Source: Plantago ovata (Eukaryota; Streptophyta; Magnoliopsida; Lamiales; Plantaginaceae). From it: DNA of 64,000 bases. Location: assembly GCA_028274465.1 (NCBI GenBank), contig CM051457.1:62992899-63056898 (forward strand), given 5' to 3'. Below, piece by piece: positions 1-9,124 of the stretch. The first letter of the stretch is position 1. Each line of letters opens with the position of its first letter. Below the pieces are notes generated by a model that was not told the origin of the DNA, ran no database searches, and was given only the letters and a program-made list of their open reading frames with translations. A program made the translations under genes and the position numbers.

Positions 1-620
1 ACTTATCATCCCCATTTGTATGTAGCCATAATCCTGGATCGTGTCTTAGGTCAACTACTTATTCAGAGCTGACATCGACGGGTCCACCAAGGATATGGGG
101 CAACAAATGTGATGATAAAGTCCTGTAAGTCCAAAGGACGACTGGCATCACTTCGACAACTCACCGGTTCCCATAGACACTTCGGTGTAGAGTATACATC
201 GATGGGAGTGTCCGTTGGGTACCTCCATTGTTCGATAAAGCTTCTTCGAACAACTATGCGCAGTTATGGGAACGTTTCTCGATTGTCCAACAATCCGTTC
301 CGTGGCCATGGGATCGGCTCACACTTGCTCCAACAAGTATAACCTCCACGCATACTAGTCTTATCTGGTTCATTCAGACCCCTACATCCGAGATGGACCT
401 CGACTAGGGAGAGTTTGGGATAGATGATAACTCACATAGCTCCCACTATCTGTGTGATCGGTCATCTATCCGAGGGGACATGTTTAATATCAATACAGAC
501 AGTAATAAAGATATGACATGTTGCAGCCTGGTGTAATATAAATATGAAAGCGATACTCAATAGTAAAATGCAACAAACATATATTATATTACGTTGGCCT
601 GTGTAATAGTACATATATGC
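1..620. other. Non-coding, no recognised feature
   Basis: I see no coding region, terminal repeat or primer site here. The short open frame at 109-342 has no recognisable domain. The stretch lies downstream of the minus-strand gag remnant at 624-2066 and could be the internal or 3' region of the same broken element, but nothing in the sequence proves it. Confidence 0.5.
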
Positions 621-623
621 CCT

Positions 624-2066
624 CTATAAGGGCACCATGCCCTTAGTAAGGACTGTCTCTAGGACATATACACTATCATTATTTCCATATAAGTATTCCT
701 TTAGCTCCTTGGCTCCGTGAGTCTCTACTTGGTATGCCGCTTCATGGAACCTTGTGAAGAATTCCCTCAAGTCTTTCGACGGTCTTTGAACGATTTCGGC
801 TAAGTACTTGACTCCCCTTTTCTTCCGAATCACTTTCTCAAATTTTTTTATGAATTGAGATGTAAGTTCTTTGTAGGATGTGATGGACCCATTGTCTAAG
901 TTAGACCACCAAACCATTGCCTCTCCACAAAGTGTCGATGGGAAGATCAATGCCATGGTGTTGGGATCATGCCCATGGGCTTCCATCTTTGTGCCAAACC
1001 TTACAAGATGGTTCTTCGGGCTGCTAGTACCATCATAATTTTCCAAAGTTGGGAATCCTCTATCGGTCTTCACCACATGAGTTCTTATGGCGTCACATAG
1101 TGCGCTTGGCTCCATGTCTTTTTCTTGCTCTTGGACGCTTGTTTTCAATGCATCTATTTGTGCTTCAATAACGTTTCTTTGGGCTTTCAGCTCTTCAAGG
1201 TTTAGCCTCCTCCCGGTCATGGGGTCGAAGCCTAACATTGGAGTGACTTGTGCCACTGTCCTTCCACCATTATTTTCTTTCATCGCTTCCGGACGGTTCT
1301 GAGGAGTGGTTTGATTTGGAAGAGTTGGCGGATTGATGACTTGTAGTTGGAGTTGGTCCGTAGGAACTTGGAGATGGTCCGGGGGATGCGGATTATTCGG
1401 TCCTTGCGAGGCCCTTACCCTTCGGTCGATTATTTCTCTCAAATCTCCAGGAGCTCCTTGGGGACCTTACCTTGATTGCATGCCTTGGGGCCCTAGCCTT
1501 GATTGTATGCCTTGGGGTCCCAGCCTTGCATGAATTGGCCTAGGACTCGCTAGAGATTGAGCTTCATCTTGAGCGGGATGTGCTCTTGCTAGAATGGGTG
1601 CGGGTTCTTGCACTTGGGGCCCTTATTTCTTCCTCTACTTTTCCTGCCTCATTTTCTCCTAGGCATCCTTGCATGGTCAGGAGGAACAATCCGTATTGCG
1701 CCTCCGTGAAGCCAAAGTCCGCGGGACGGACTACTCGTCCATTGGGAAGAGTGAAGTTCATTGCTGCTGGTTGATCTTGCCTTGGGAGCCGTTGAGTTTG
1801 CCTTGAGACCGGTTGAGCGGAATTCCTTAATGCGCCAAAACCGGATCCGACGGGAATCCCTTGAGGCGCATTTTTGGCAACTCCTTCCTCGGGAGAAGTG
1901 ACGCTCGCCGGTGCTCCGTCGAGCAAGTCGTTGTACGGGTAATCATCAACATTATCATTTCTAACAGCCCTACCACCATTGCCTCGCCCCTTTCCTCTAC
2001 CTCTGCCGCCCAACGGGGGACGGCCCCGAGGACGAGCAGGTGGGGGTCCAGTGACAGCGGTCGCAA
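624..2066 (-). pseudogene. gag: Ty3/gypsy gag remnant (Tat-like capsid domain)
   Basis: This is a broken capsid gene of a Ty3/gypsy retrotransposon. The main frame (624-1442) holds the retrotransposon gag fold signature: a block around ALIFPSTLCGEAMVWWSNL, a helix with FIKKFEKVIRKKRGVKYL, then REFFTRFHEAAYQVE. This is the pattern seen in Tat/Ogre-type gag. A glycine/arginine-rich N-terminal part lies in another frame (1564-2013), so at least one frameshift separates them. Between the frames (about 1457-1535) is an imperfect repeat of roughly 30 bp containing CCTTGATTG and GCCTTGGGG. No zinc knuckle, protease or pol follows downstream (below 624), so the element is truncated. On its 5' side (higher coordinate) it stops exactly where the A1 LTR begins at 2079, so A1 probably inserted into it. 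Confidence 0.75.
1457..1535. repeat. Short tandem repeat, about 30-bp unit
   Basis: Two to three imperfect copies of a unit containing CCTTGATTG followed by GCCTTGGGG and CCTAG. It sits at the frame break inside the gag remnant. Confidence 0.6.
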
Positions 2067-2078
2067 GGCGGGTACTTC

Positions 2079-3276
2079 TGATGAACGTGTATTTTACACC
2101 TTCATTCGAGTCTTTTCTTCACCTATTTAGCTATCCTCTACGATAATTTAGCTATATTATAGTGCATTTTATTAGAATAGTGTCACGTTTCCCTTTTCTT
2201 TGCATTTTTCAAGTTTCAGGTGAAAAACGTGATTTTCCGGGCAATTATGTTGAAGAGAACGAAGATTCTGTGTTTCGTGGTCATCCGTGGTGTATCTAGA
2301 AGGTTCCGGACGAGATTTGAGGTCTAGGGGTCGAGTTTCAAGGCTTAAAGGTCACTAGAAGGCAAAATCCGAGTCCGAAAAGCAAAAGAAGACCAAAAAA
2401 GCGTCCACCGCCTCTGGAGCTCCCGGGCGGTTCGCCCCACGCCAGGCGGTTTTCCCGGCGTCTGGGGCGATTCGCCCCACGACCTCCGTACTCCTATATA
2501 TAGTTGCATCTGTTTCTACGTCTTTCAGACCTTTTTTCATACTTTTCACATTAGTTTTAGATAGCAATTCTCAAGAGCCTGTTCTGGGAATTCTTAGCAC
2601 ATGAGACTATTTTTCTTATCAATTTGTAGGATTAAGCATAGCAATTGGACCTCGTTGTTTATCAATTCTTGCTTGGGAGTTCAAAATTCTTCGGAGATTG
2701 ACAACCTTCGTCGGTAACATTGTATCTCACGATTTTTATACTTTTATTTATATCTTTCAACATGTTTTCATTCAATCTTGCTTTGATTTCTGTTGATTGC
2801 ATGTCATCTATGAGTAACTAAATCTACGTTGGTGATAGTATGTGATTTCTTAGCTAGGGTTCATAATTATGCATGATGGCTGTAACGCGAATCAGACTTG
2901 AGTTATTGCTTTATTTCTTTGATCTATCTAAGCCCCCTATCTTCGTAGTGTTGAATTGAACGGAACACATTGGACAATTCATGATCTTAGATTTCTATGC
3001 AAAACGATCGAGTACTTCATGCATGATTATTAACCTGATGCTTTGAATGATCATACTATCACTAACTTCCATTATTATTGATAAGAAAATCTGTGCTAAA
3101 TCGTTTGTTGAGTTTATAGTTTAAGTTAAATTAGATAAAGCTAGTTATAGTCCTTAGAGATCGACACTCGAGGTTATTTTACTGCTACACTACGGTTTTC
3201 GTTGTAGTTGTGAATTTCCTTTGGATAAAAATAAATTTATTTGATTAATTGAGTCTGACAAACTCCCGGTTCATCA
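2079..3276 (+). repeat. 5' LTR of A1
   Basis: A TG...CA bounded LTR of about 1.2 kb, directly followed by the primer-binding site. It contains a cluster of GC-rich quasi-palindromes at 2425-2478 (GGGCGGTTCGCCCC and GGGGCGATTCGCCCC), followed by the TATA-like string TATATATAG near 2495. This suggests that the palindromes lie just upstream of the LTR promoter. The same order is seen on the opposite strand in the LTRs of A3. Confidence 0.85.
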
Positions 3277-3279
3277 AAT

Positions 3280-3297
3280 TGGCGCCGCTGCCGGGGA
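3280..3297 (+). promoter_or_regulatory. Primer-binding site, tRNA-Asp type (A1)
   Basis: The sequence TGGCGCCGCTGCCGGGGA begins three bases after the LTR end. It is complementary to the 3' end of plant tRNA-Asp with one mismatch (from knowledge of that tRNA). Athila-lineage elements commonly use this primer. Confidence 0.85.
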
Positions 3298-3415
3298 CTA
3301 TACTCCTTTTTCCTGTTTAGCTTATTTATATTTTCAGCATTCAATTCCTAGTTTTAGTAGTTTTATTTAATTTGATCTCTCTGATACTCTCTTCTTAGCT
3401 TGTTACAGATAGTGT

Positions 3416-4607
3416 ATGCGAAGTACACGATCTAGAGGAACACCGCTTGCTGAACCAATCGCTGAAATCGACAGAGTCTACCACCAAAGAAGGCGACTAC
3501 TTCGACGACGTGAACTAGAGGAAATAGAGGATACCGATTTCTCTGAATCTCTACACAGTCTTTTTGAAGAAATAATCGGAATGGCAGAATCTAAACTACT
3601 GAAATCGTGGGTTCAACCCACCAAGGATCGTATGAAGGGACCGGCGATTGTTCTTTCGCCTGCAACTCAAGATCTGGAAATAAAAAACCACATGTTCCAC
3701 CAACTTCCGAGGTTCTATGGCCTGGCTAGGGAAGACGTGATGGGGTACTTGCATGATATCGATGACTTCGTCAACCAACTTCCACGACCCGGAGCTGAAA
3801 TAACAGCGGATGAGTTGAGAATGAAGGTTTTTGCTATGGGGCTTGGCGACAAGGCCAAGTCATGGTTGAGTTCTCTACCGGGGGGTTCGCTTGACACTTG
3901 GGCAAGGGTTTTTTCAGCATTCATGGAGAAATACTTTCCTCACATCTTGACTACCGCGCTTAAGGCGCAAATCACTGGATTCAAACAAGACTATGATGAG
4001 ACCATCTACACCGCGTTTGAGAGGTTCCAAGACCTCATGAACAAGTGCCCTCACCATGGTTTTGAGCTTTCGGATCTTGTCCAACACTTCTACAATGGAC
4101 TGACCTTTGAGAATCAGCAAGTGGTGGATTTCCAATGCCGTGGAAATATTTGGGAGGAAACCGCGGAAGCCGTTTGGGCGGTTTTCGAAAGGCTTGCTAA
4201 GGGTTCGCAATTCAAGGATCCAAGAGCAATGGTTAGGAGACGTGGACCTGAAGCTCCACCTACTCAGGAGACCCCTATGCATGGGGGGTAATGGTGACCG
4301 ATTCGAGTGCTTTACTAATGTGTTGAGACAAGTCCTCAAGAGCTCCGCTGGAACAGCTATGTCGAATGAAGTTTGCCGAATATGCAAGAACTATGGGCAT
4401 GGGGCTCATATGTGTAGATCGGAGCTTGCATATGATGATGGCAATTGGGTTCAAGGAAGCGAAGAGGAAGCTTTTGCTGCGGAATTTGGTACTCAAGAAG
4501 ATAGCTATGGACAAGATGGTAGGAATCCTCGAGGTGGATTTTGCAGAAGAGGGTTCCGGAGGATCGTGACAAGTGTCCGGCCAAGATTGAGTCTCTCATG
4601 GGCTTAG
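3416..4607 (+). pseudogene. gag: gag of A1 (Athila-like), frameshifted and truncated
   Basis: This encodes the capsid/nucleocapsid polyprotein of an Athila-like element. The first frame (3416-4291) contains the gag domain: LRMKVFAMGLGDKAKSWLSS, SLDTWARVFSAFMEKYFP, FERFQDLMNKCPHHGFEL and FYNGL. That order is diagnostic of Athila-type gag. At about 4280 a run of six G (against a shorter run in A3) shifts the frame. The second frame carries a zinc knuckle, CRICKNYGHGAHMC (CX2CX4HX4C), and an arginine/glycine tail. Homology with A3 ends at 4560 and the remaining codons to 4607 belong to the flanking sequence. The start at 3416 matches the start of the A3 gag, which also begins just after TAGTGTATG. 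Confidence 0.85.
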
Positions 4608-5284
4608 GCCCATTTGAAGTGACCCATGGGCCTTGGCCCAGATCTTCTACTGAGGTTGGCTAGGGTAAAATGGTCTTCCTTGGTACCAAAGTGCTCCTAG
4701 GGTGGGTGTCGCCCTAGTACCGTCCGAGGATGGGGTAGTAGGGCGACTGCCGAGCTTCTAAGGTCCGAGGACCACTTTTTCCTTAGGACATGTTAATTCT
4801 TCCTTTACGTAAGGAGTTATGTCCGACCACCTGTGGTAGTAGGGCGGAAGGACACTCGTCCGACTACTAGTGCTAGTAGGGCAGAAGGGCACCAATCTTG
4901 TTCCTCTCGGCGTGCTAGTAGGGCGAGCCTATGTAGCCGGAGGTCGTGGTGTAGCCCGAGGAGCTCTTTGCTGCGCTTTCCTTTCCCCTAGCTGGTGGCT
5001 ACTAGGACTTTGTCCTGCTAGTAGGGCGTCACCACGCTAGTAGGGCAGCTCAATGGCTAGTAGGGCAGTTGTACTTTTAGGTCGAACATAAGGACTTAGG
5101 CTATTTTGCCTAGTCTTTTGTCAAGTCGGACCATGATGAAATGTGATCGGACCCTTCTATCATGGTCATCCCATGACGCCCTAGTACGCTCTTAGACGCC
5201 CTTAGGGGTTGGACATATTCCGACACCAACAGGACCGACCAGGGGAGGTCGACCTGGGTCCTCGTGCCTTCCTTATGTTCCATA
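4561..5284. other. Non-coding repeat with GCTAGTAGGGC arrays
   Basis: There is no coding sequence. Near 4733-5066 the word TAGTAGGGC recurs at least seven times, often as GCTAGTAGGGCG or GCTAGTAGGGCA, separated by 15-110 bp. Near 5187-5240 a stretch with GCTCTTAGACGCC and GGACATATTCCGACACCAAC resembles one at 9037-9092. The block resumes after the CACTA element at 8787, so both parts were once continuous. It may be an LTR or the internal region of an unidentified retroelement. Confidence 0.5.
5282..5284. repeat. Target-site duplication ATA, left (CACTA-1)
   Basis: ATA precedes the CACTA terminus, and ATA follows the other terminus at 8784-8786. Three-base duplications are the rule for the En/Spm superfamily. 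Confidence 0.85.
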
Positions 5285-5600
5285 CACTACAAGGAAAACT
5301 GATTTTAGCTATGTTAGCGATCCGTCGCTAAACACCAATAGCGACGGAAAGCCCGTCGCTAAATAGGACGTCGCGAAAAGTGGCGTCGCTAAAAAATAAA
5401 GAGACGGTTAATATTATCCGTCGCTATATATAGCGACGGTTCAGTTTATTCGTCACTATATTGTCGTTGACCAACATAGAGACGGATGACTTTATCCGTA
5501 TCAATAAATAGCGACGGACTATGTTATCCATTGCTAAAGCTAAGGGACACGTGTCATTCCCTTGCGAAGGGAATTTGGCGACGGATAAACTAATTTGTCG
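5285..5600. repeat. Left terminal and subterminal repeats of CACTA-1
   Basis: After the TIR, words of the form TAGCGACGG and CCGTCGCTA alternate at intervals of roughly 20-40 bp up to about 5600. Pairs of the two orientations could fold into short hairpins. Confidence 0.9.
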
Positions 5601-5899
5601 CTAACTTCTCTGATTTTTTTTTTTAAATTGATTTTTTGTTTTACTGAATTTATGTGAAAAATTGTTATTTTAACTCAAAATTGAGTACGACTAACAAAAT
5701 ATATACGATTGATTCATTTTACGATAATCGAAATTTCAATAAAAAACTAAAAGTGTACGTACAAAGAAACTAAAAGGTACGAAGATAATCATTAAAATAA
5801 ACGTGAATCCTAAAATGTACGGATAAAGAATAACAATCCTAAAAAGCACTAATCCTACGGGCTCTCCACTAACCAACCAACCCCTTCAGCCGTCAACGC

Positions 5900-6690
5900 C
5901 CCATCCCTATGTGCCTGCTCATGGGTCACATGGTTCTTCCACGATTCCAGCCACAGATCCCGATTCTCCGATTGAGGTACTAAACCCATTCTTTATGCCG
6001 AAAGTACCTTTCCTTGGCATAATAAATCGAATGCCTGTGAATCTTTTCCGCCCGGATGTTGAATACCCTCAATATCTCCTCCGCATTGGAAGGAGGGACA
6101 TAGTAGTATTTCTGCAACACAACAATCCCACAAAAAATCCCACATCAGTGCCCCACAAGAACAAATAATGTGCGTATACATATGTACAGTAAAGGCAATG
6201 CCCCAAGAATAGATACTATAGGCAATGCCCCAAGAATAGATACTATAGGCAATGCCCCAAGAATAGATAATATAGGCAATGCCCCAATAACAGATAAACA
6301 AGTAATGTACGTACACGTATATAATTAAGGCAATGCCCCAAGAATCCAATATAGAAATATTCAAGTAAAGATAGTAAAGTACCTGGAATTCTTCCCACAA
6401 GTGCTCCTTCACGGGTCGAGGAAACGTAGCCCACCTTTCTCCGCCACTCCCAGGAGGCGTAAAGAACTCTCTTTTCATGAGCATTTAAATCCTTCTAGAA
6501 GCTATAGTAAGTTGAATCCTGTCACACATTTTGAAAGATTAAAAGTTGGAGTACCGACAACTATATATACAAGAACAATTAAATACCAATTTATTAAGAA
6601 CTTACTTAGATCCGTTGGTGGAAATACTGGAAGCCCATTGATCCGTCGAGGGCCGCCCGGTTGCGGTGCTTGATCCATGGAAACTAATTA
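5900..6690 (-). pseudogene. Possible degenerate multi-exon gene inside CACTA-1
   Basis: On the minus strand three stretches look like exons of one decayed gene: one starting with ATG at about 6677 (MDQAPQPGGPRRINGLPVF, followed by a GTAAGT donor near 6603), one at about 6380-6500 ending before a GT donor, and one at about 5990-6110 reading PPSNAEEILRVFNI. They are separated by the 27-bp minisatellite. I cannot name a domain. A TNPA-like or captured host gene is possible. Support is only splice-like signals and amino-acid composition. Confidence 0.3.
6194..6345. repeat. 27-bp minisatellite
   Basis: GGCAATGCCCCAAGAATAGA repeats start at 6194, 6221, 6248 and 6275, an exact period of 27 bp, with a fifth diverged copy at about 6329. 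On the minus strand the unit is a whole number of codons and gives a nine-residue repeat (WGIAYSIYS), so the frame stays open, but nothing suggests it is translated. Confidence 0.9.
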
Positions 6691-6808
6691 ATATACATAT
6701 ATCATCATTACACTCAAATACAAAACACTAAAATACAAACTCTTAATGTGTTTAGACAAATACAAGATGTGTTTAGACAAATCCGTCGTTATATGTGAAC
6801 ACGAAAGG

Positions 6809-6893
6809 ATGTCTGGATCTTTAGGATCTTGAAATCTCCATCTTTAGTTACTGACTAAAGATGGAGACTTCAAACTCCTAAACATCCAGACAC
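6809..6893. repeat. Long stem-loop (40-bp arms, 5-base loop)
   Basis: The arms at 6809-6848 and 6854-6893 are inverted copies matching at 35 of 40 positions, with the loop TACTG between them. A near-perfect hairpin of this size could be a small foldback insertion or a small-RNA precursor. Confidence 0.8.
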
Positions 6894-6990
6894 ATTTATT
6901 GCTCACATACTACATTATGTATATACAACTTATTAAGAATAGAGGGTTTACATGATTACGATATTGAACTAAACTTTGAGAAGGGTTGAA

Positions 6991-7047
6991 ATACGCTGGT
7001 ACAGTAACAACGGCATTAGAAATGTTGTTGTTACGGTACCAGCATAC
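6991..7047. repeat. Stem-loop (25-bp arms)
   Basis: The arms at 6991-7015 and 7023-7047 are inverted copies matching at 20 of 25 positions around the core GCTGGTAC and GTACCAGC, with a 7-base loop. It lies about 100 bp from the preceding hairpin. Confidence 0.75.
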
Positions 7048-7386
7048 TACAATCATTCACAAGCCCAGGCCAAGTACCATACCATTCATCAATCTATATA
7101 TATGGAAGTGATGGTGTGTCCGAAGGACAGTGTGTTTGTATTTTTTATGCATATACGTATATCATCATCGCACTTTATAAAATGATTAGATATTACCAAA
7201 AATCCTTTAATTTCGAAAATCCTAAAAGTCATTACATAAATGTATTCCTCATAAATTTTTCCTATACATGAATGTGGCTACATGAATGTGTACATTAATA
7301 CATTAACAATAAAGTGTATTTGTCCTTTAGAATTCCCAACACCAACTATAAGAAGTCACCTAATTTTAACATATTGTCACACAAAT

Positions 7387-7710
7387 ATGGAAAACCCTAA
7401 CAAATTCAGCTTTGAAGAAACACCCCCACATTCCCCCCCACCTTCTCCCCCACCACAAGTTCAGCCCGATCAGCCCGAGATATGGGCTGAAATGGAGGAA
7501 GCTATGGAAGAGACATTTCCTCCACCTCCTCCCAAGTCTCCTACTCCTCCCCCTTGTGAGCACAAGGAGGTTGAGTATTTCGAAGACCTTGGAGTTTTCT
7601 GCAAGCTATGTCAACAGCGGCTTGTCGATCCAAGGGATGTCATCGACTGGTCACTCTTGAATGAGGAGTCAAGCTCCGAGGACGAGGACGAGGGGATGAA
7701 GAGTGACTAG
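7387..7710 (+). CDS. Small proline-rich Cys-motif protein inside CACTA-1
   Basis: This is an uninterrupted 107-residue frame starting MENPNKF. I chose the internal ATG at 7387 because upstream codons look like non-coding sequence. Residues 10-60 are rich in proline and acidic residues (SPPPSPPPQ, FPPPPPKSPTPPP). A CxH...CxxC set follows (CEH at about residue 57, CKLC at about 72-75), which could bind one zinc ion. The C-terminus is acidic (SSSEDEDEG). I do not recognise the family. It is the only clean reading frame in the element. It might be a captured host fragment or an accessory protein of the CACTA family. Confidence 0.45.
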   Translation: MENPNKFSFEETPPHSPPPSPPPQVQPDQPEIWAEMEEAMEETFPPPPPKSPTPPPCEHKEVEYFEDLGVFCKLCQQRLVDPRDVIDWSLLNEESSSEDEDEGMKSD

Positions 7711-8559
7711 AATTGAGTTATGTAAACTATATTATTAATAAAAATTCTAACTTTTTATATTTTCTATCTTTCTAATATGTGTTCATTGCAGTCACATATT
7801 CTTTTTTTCTTATTCAGTTAATTAATCATTTTTTCCTTTTGCTTATTGAGTTAATTATTAAGCATTTCCAATTGAGTTAAACTAAGTACATAATAACATA
7901 AAAGAAAAGAAAAAAACGAAAAAAAAAAGGGTTAGGCAAATTAAACAAAATTCACTTGATGTACTATTTAAATTAACAATTAACAAGTTTCTAAATTAAC
8001 AAATTCAATCAAGAAACCCTAAACCCTAAATTAAAATTAACATACCCCAAATTAAAATTAATAAACTGACAGTTAGGAATCCTAACCTTTTAAATGGGGA
8101 AGAGAGGGAGAAAGTAAGTGGTGGTGGTCCGGCGCAGTGGCGGTCCGGCGGTGGAGGTGCCTTGCTCCTCGTACCCTAGCCTCCAATAAACATAGAACAA
8201 ATTCAATCAAAATCACCATCAAAATCAAAATCACTATCAAAATGAAAAATACCCAAAATTTAGGGTTTATGTTAATTACCTCAAACTGTTGAAAAAACCT
8301 CCAAATTGATTAGGGATCGACCTCCTTGTTGGATAGGCTTCGATTTGAGCTAAAATTTACTTGAATTGGTTGAGTTTGGAGATGCATCGAAGAAGAAGAA
8401 GAAGAAACGAGAGAAAAGGAAAAATGGAGAAACAGAGAAATGAGGAAGAAGAAAGGTCGCCCGTTTGTATATCGCGACTTAGCAACGGATGAACTCATAC
8501 GTCGCTATATGTTTATTTATTTACTTATTTTTCTTTTTTCCTTCATAAAAAATAGTCTG

Positions 8560-8783
8560 GTCAACATATTTAGCGACGGATAAAGTTATCCGTTGCTATA
8601 ATAGCGACGGATAAATCATATTCGTCGCTAATTAGAACACGAACTGGATGTTTCATGGCACGAACTGAGATTAGAGCGCAGTTCGTGTTCATCCGTCGCT
8701 ACACTCACCGATCCGTCGCTAAATAGCGACGGATGCTATCCGTATCTATTATTCCATCGCTAAATGGTTGTTTTCTTGTAGTG
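8560..8783. repeat. Right terminal and subterminal repeats of CACTA-1
   Basis: TAGCGACGGAT and ATCCGTCGCTA alternate here as at the left end. A hairpin with arms around CACGAACTG and CAGTTCGTG (8638-8692) lies inside. The end is TTTTCTTGTAGTG, the inverse of the left terminus. Confidence 0.9.
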
Positions 8784-8786
8784 ATA

Positions 8787-9110
8787 GTCCGAGTAGTGCT
8801 CTGCCTGTTCTCCTCTGGAGGATGGTATCTTGACGTAAGGTCCTCCTCGATCCTACCATGTATGGTGGTCGAGCCCTAGATGCTCCTCTTGCCTTATTTC
8901 TGTCTTATCCTTGTAGTGAACAATCTTGTGGGTCGGCCTCACAATCATGGTCGGACCATATGCTGGTCGATCCACACTCAAGTGACATACTTGGGTGTGG
9001 TCGAGCCTCTTGAGGGATGTCCCTTGAAGCCTCGTCGTGCTCTTAGACCGCTCCAGTTCGTAAATGCGGACTGGACATATTTTAACACCAACATGCTCCA
9101 ACATAGAACC
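8787..9110. other. Continuation of the non-coding repeat at 4561-5284
   Basis: This is the right flank of CACTA-1. It has no coding content. It ends near GGACATATTTTAACACCAACA (about 9072-9092), a close relative of a string at about 5212-5232. A retroelement LTR edge is possible but unproven. Confidence 0.4.
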
Positions 9111-9124
9111 ACAAAGCGTACAAA

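Larger units (their letters stand above)
2079..4560 (+). mobile_element. Athila-like Ty3/gypsy element A1, 3'-truncated
   Basis: The element reads left to right as LTR (2079-3276), primer-binding site (3280-3297) and gag (3416-4560). Its LTR starts TGATGAACG and ends TCATCA, the same ends as the A3 element at 54345-62696, and the gag proteins of A1 and A3 align along their whole length, so both belong to one family. Similarity to A3 stops abruptly at about 4560, within the C-terminal glycine-rich part of gag. Protease, 3' region and 3' LTR are missing. No target duplication can be checked because the right end is lost. Confidence 0.85.
5285..8783 (+). mobile_element. CACTA (En/Spm) transposon CACTA-1, complete, non-autonomous
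   Basis: The element is 3499 bp. It begins CACTACAAGGAAAAC and ends TTTTCTTGTAGTG, and it is flanked by ATA on both sides. Both ends carry the subterminal word TAGCGACGGA in direct and inverted orientation, the expected binding sites for a TNPA-type protein (family knowledge). No transposase (TNPD) domain is visible inside, so it must depend on an autonomous relative. The CACTA-2 remnant at 13826-15410 has the same subterminal word and may represent such a family. The interior holds a 27-bp minisatellite, two stem-loops and one small intact reading frame. Strand is assigned arbitrarily. Confidence 0.92.

Noticed and set aside
6194..6345. CRISPR-like array
   Set aside because: The copies are head to tail without unique spacers, in a plant transposon. 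It is a minisatellite.
5993..6484. A 163-codon minus-strand frame in CACTA-1
   Set aside because: Most of it is the translated 27-bp repeat. Only the two ends look exon-like, and these are listed as a doubtful gene.
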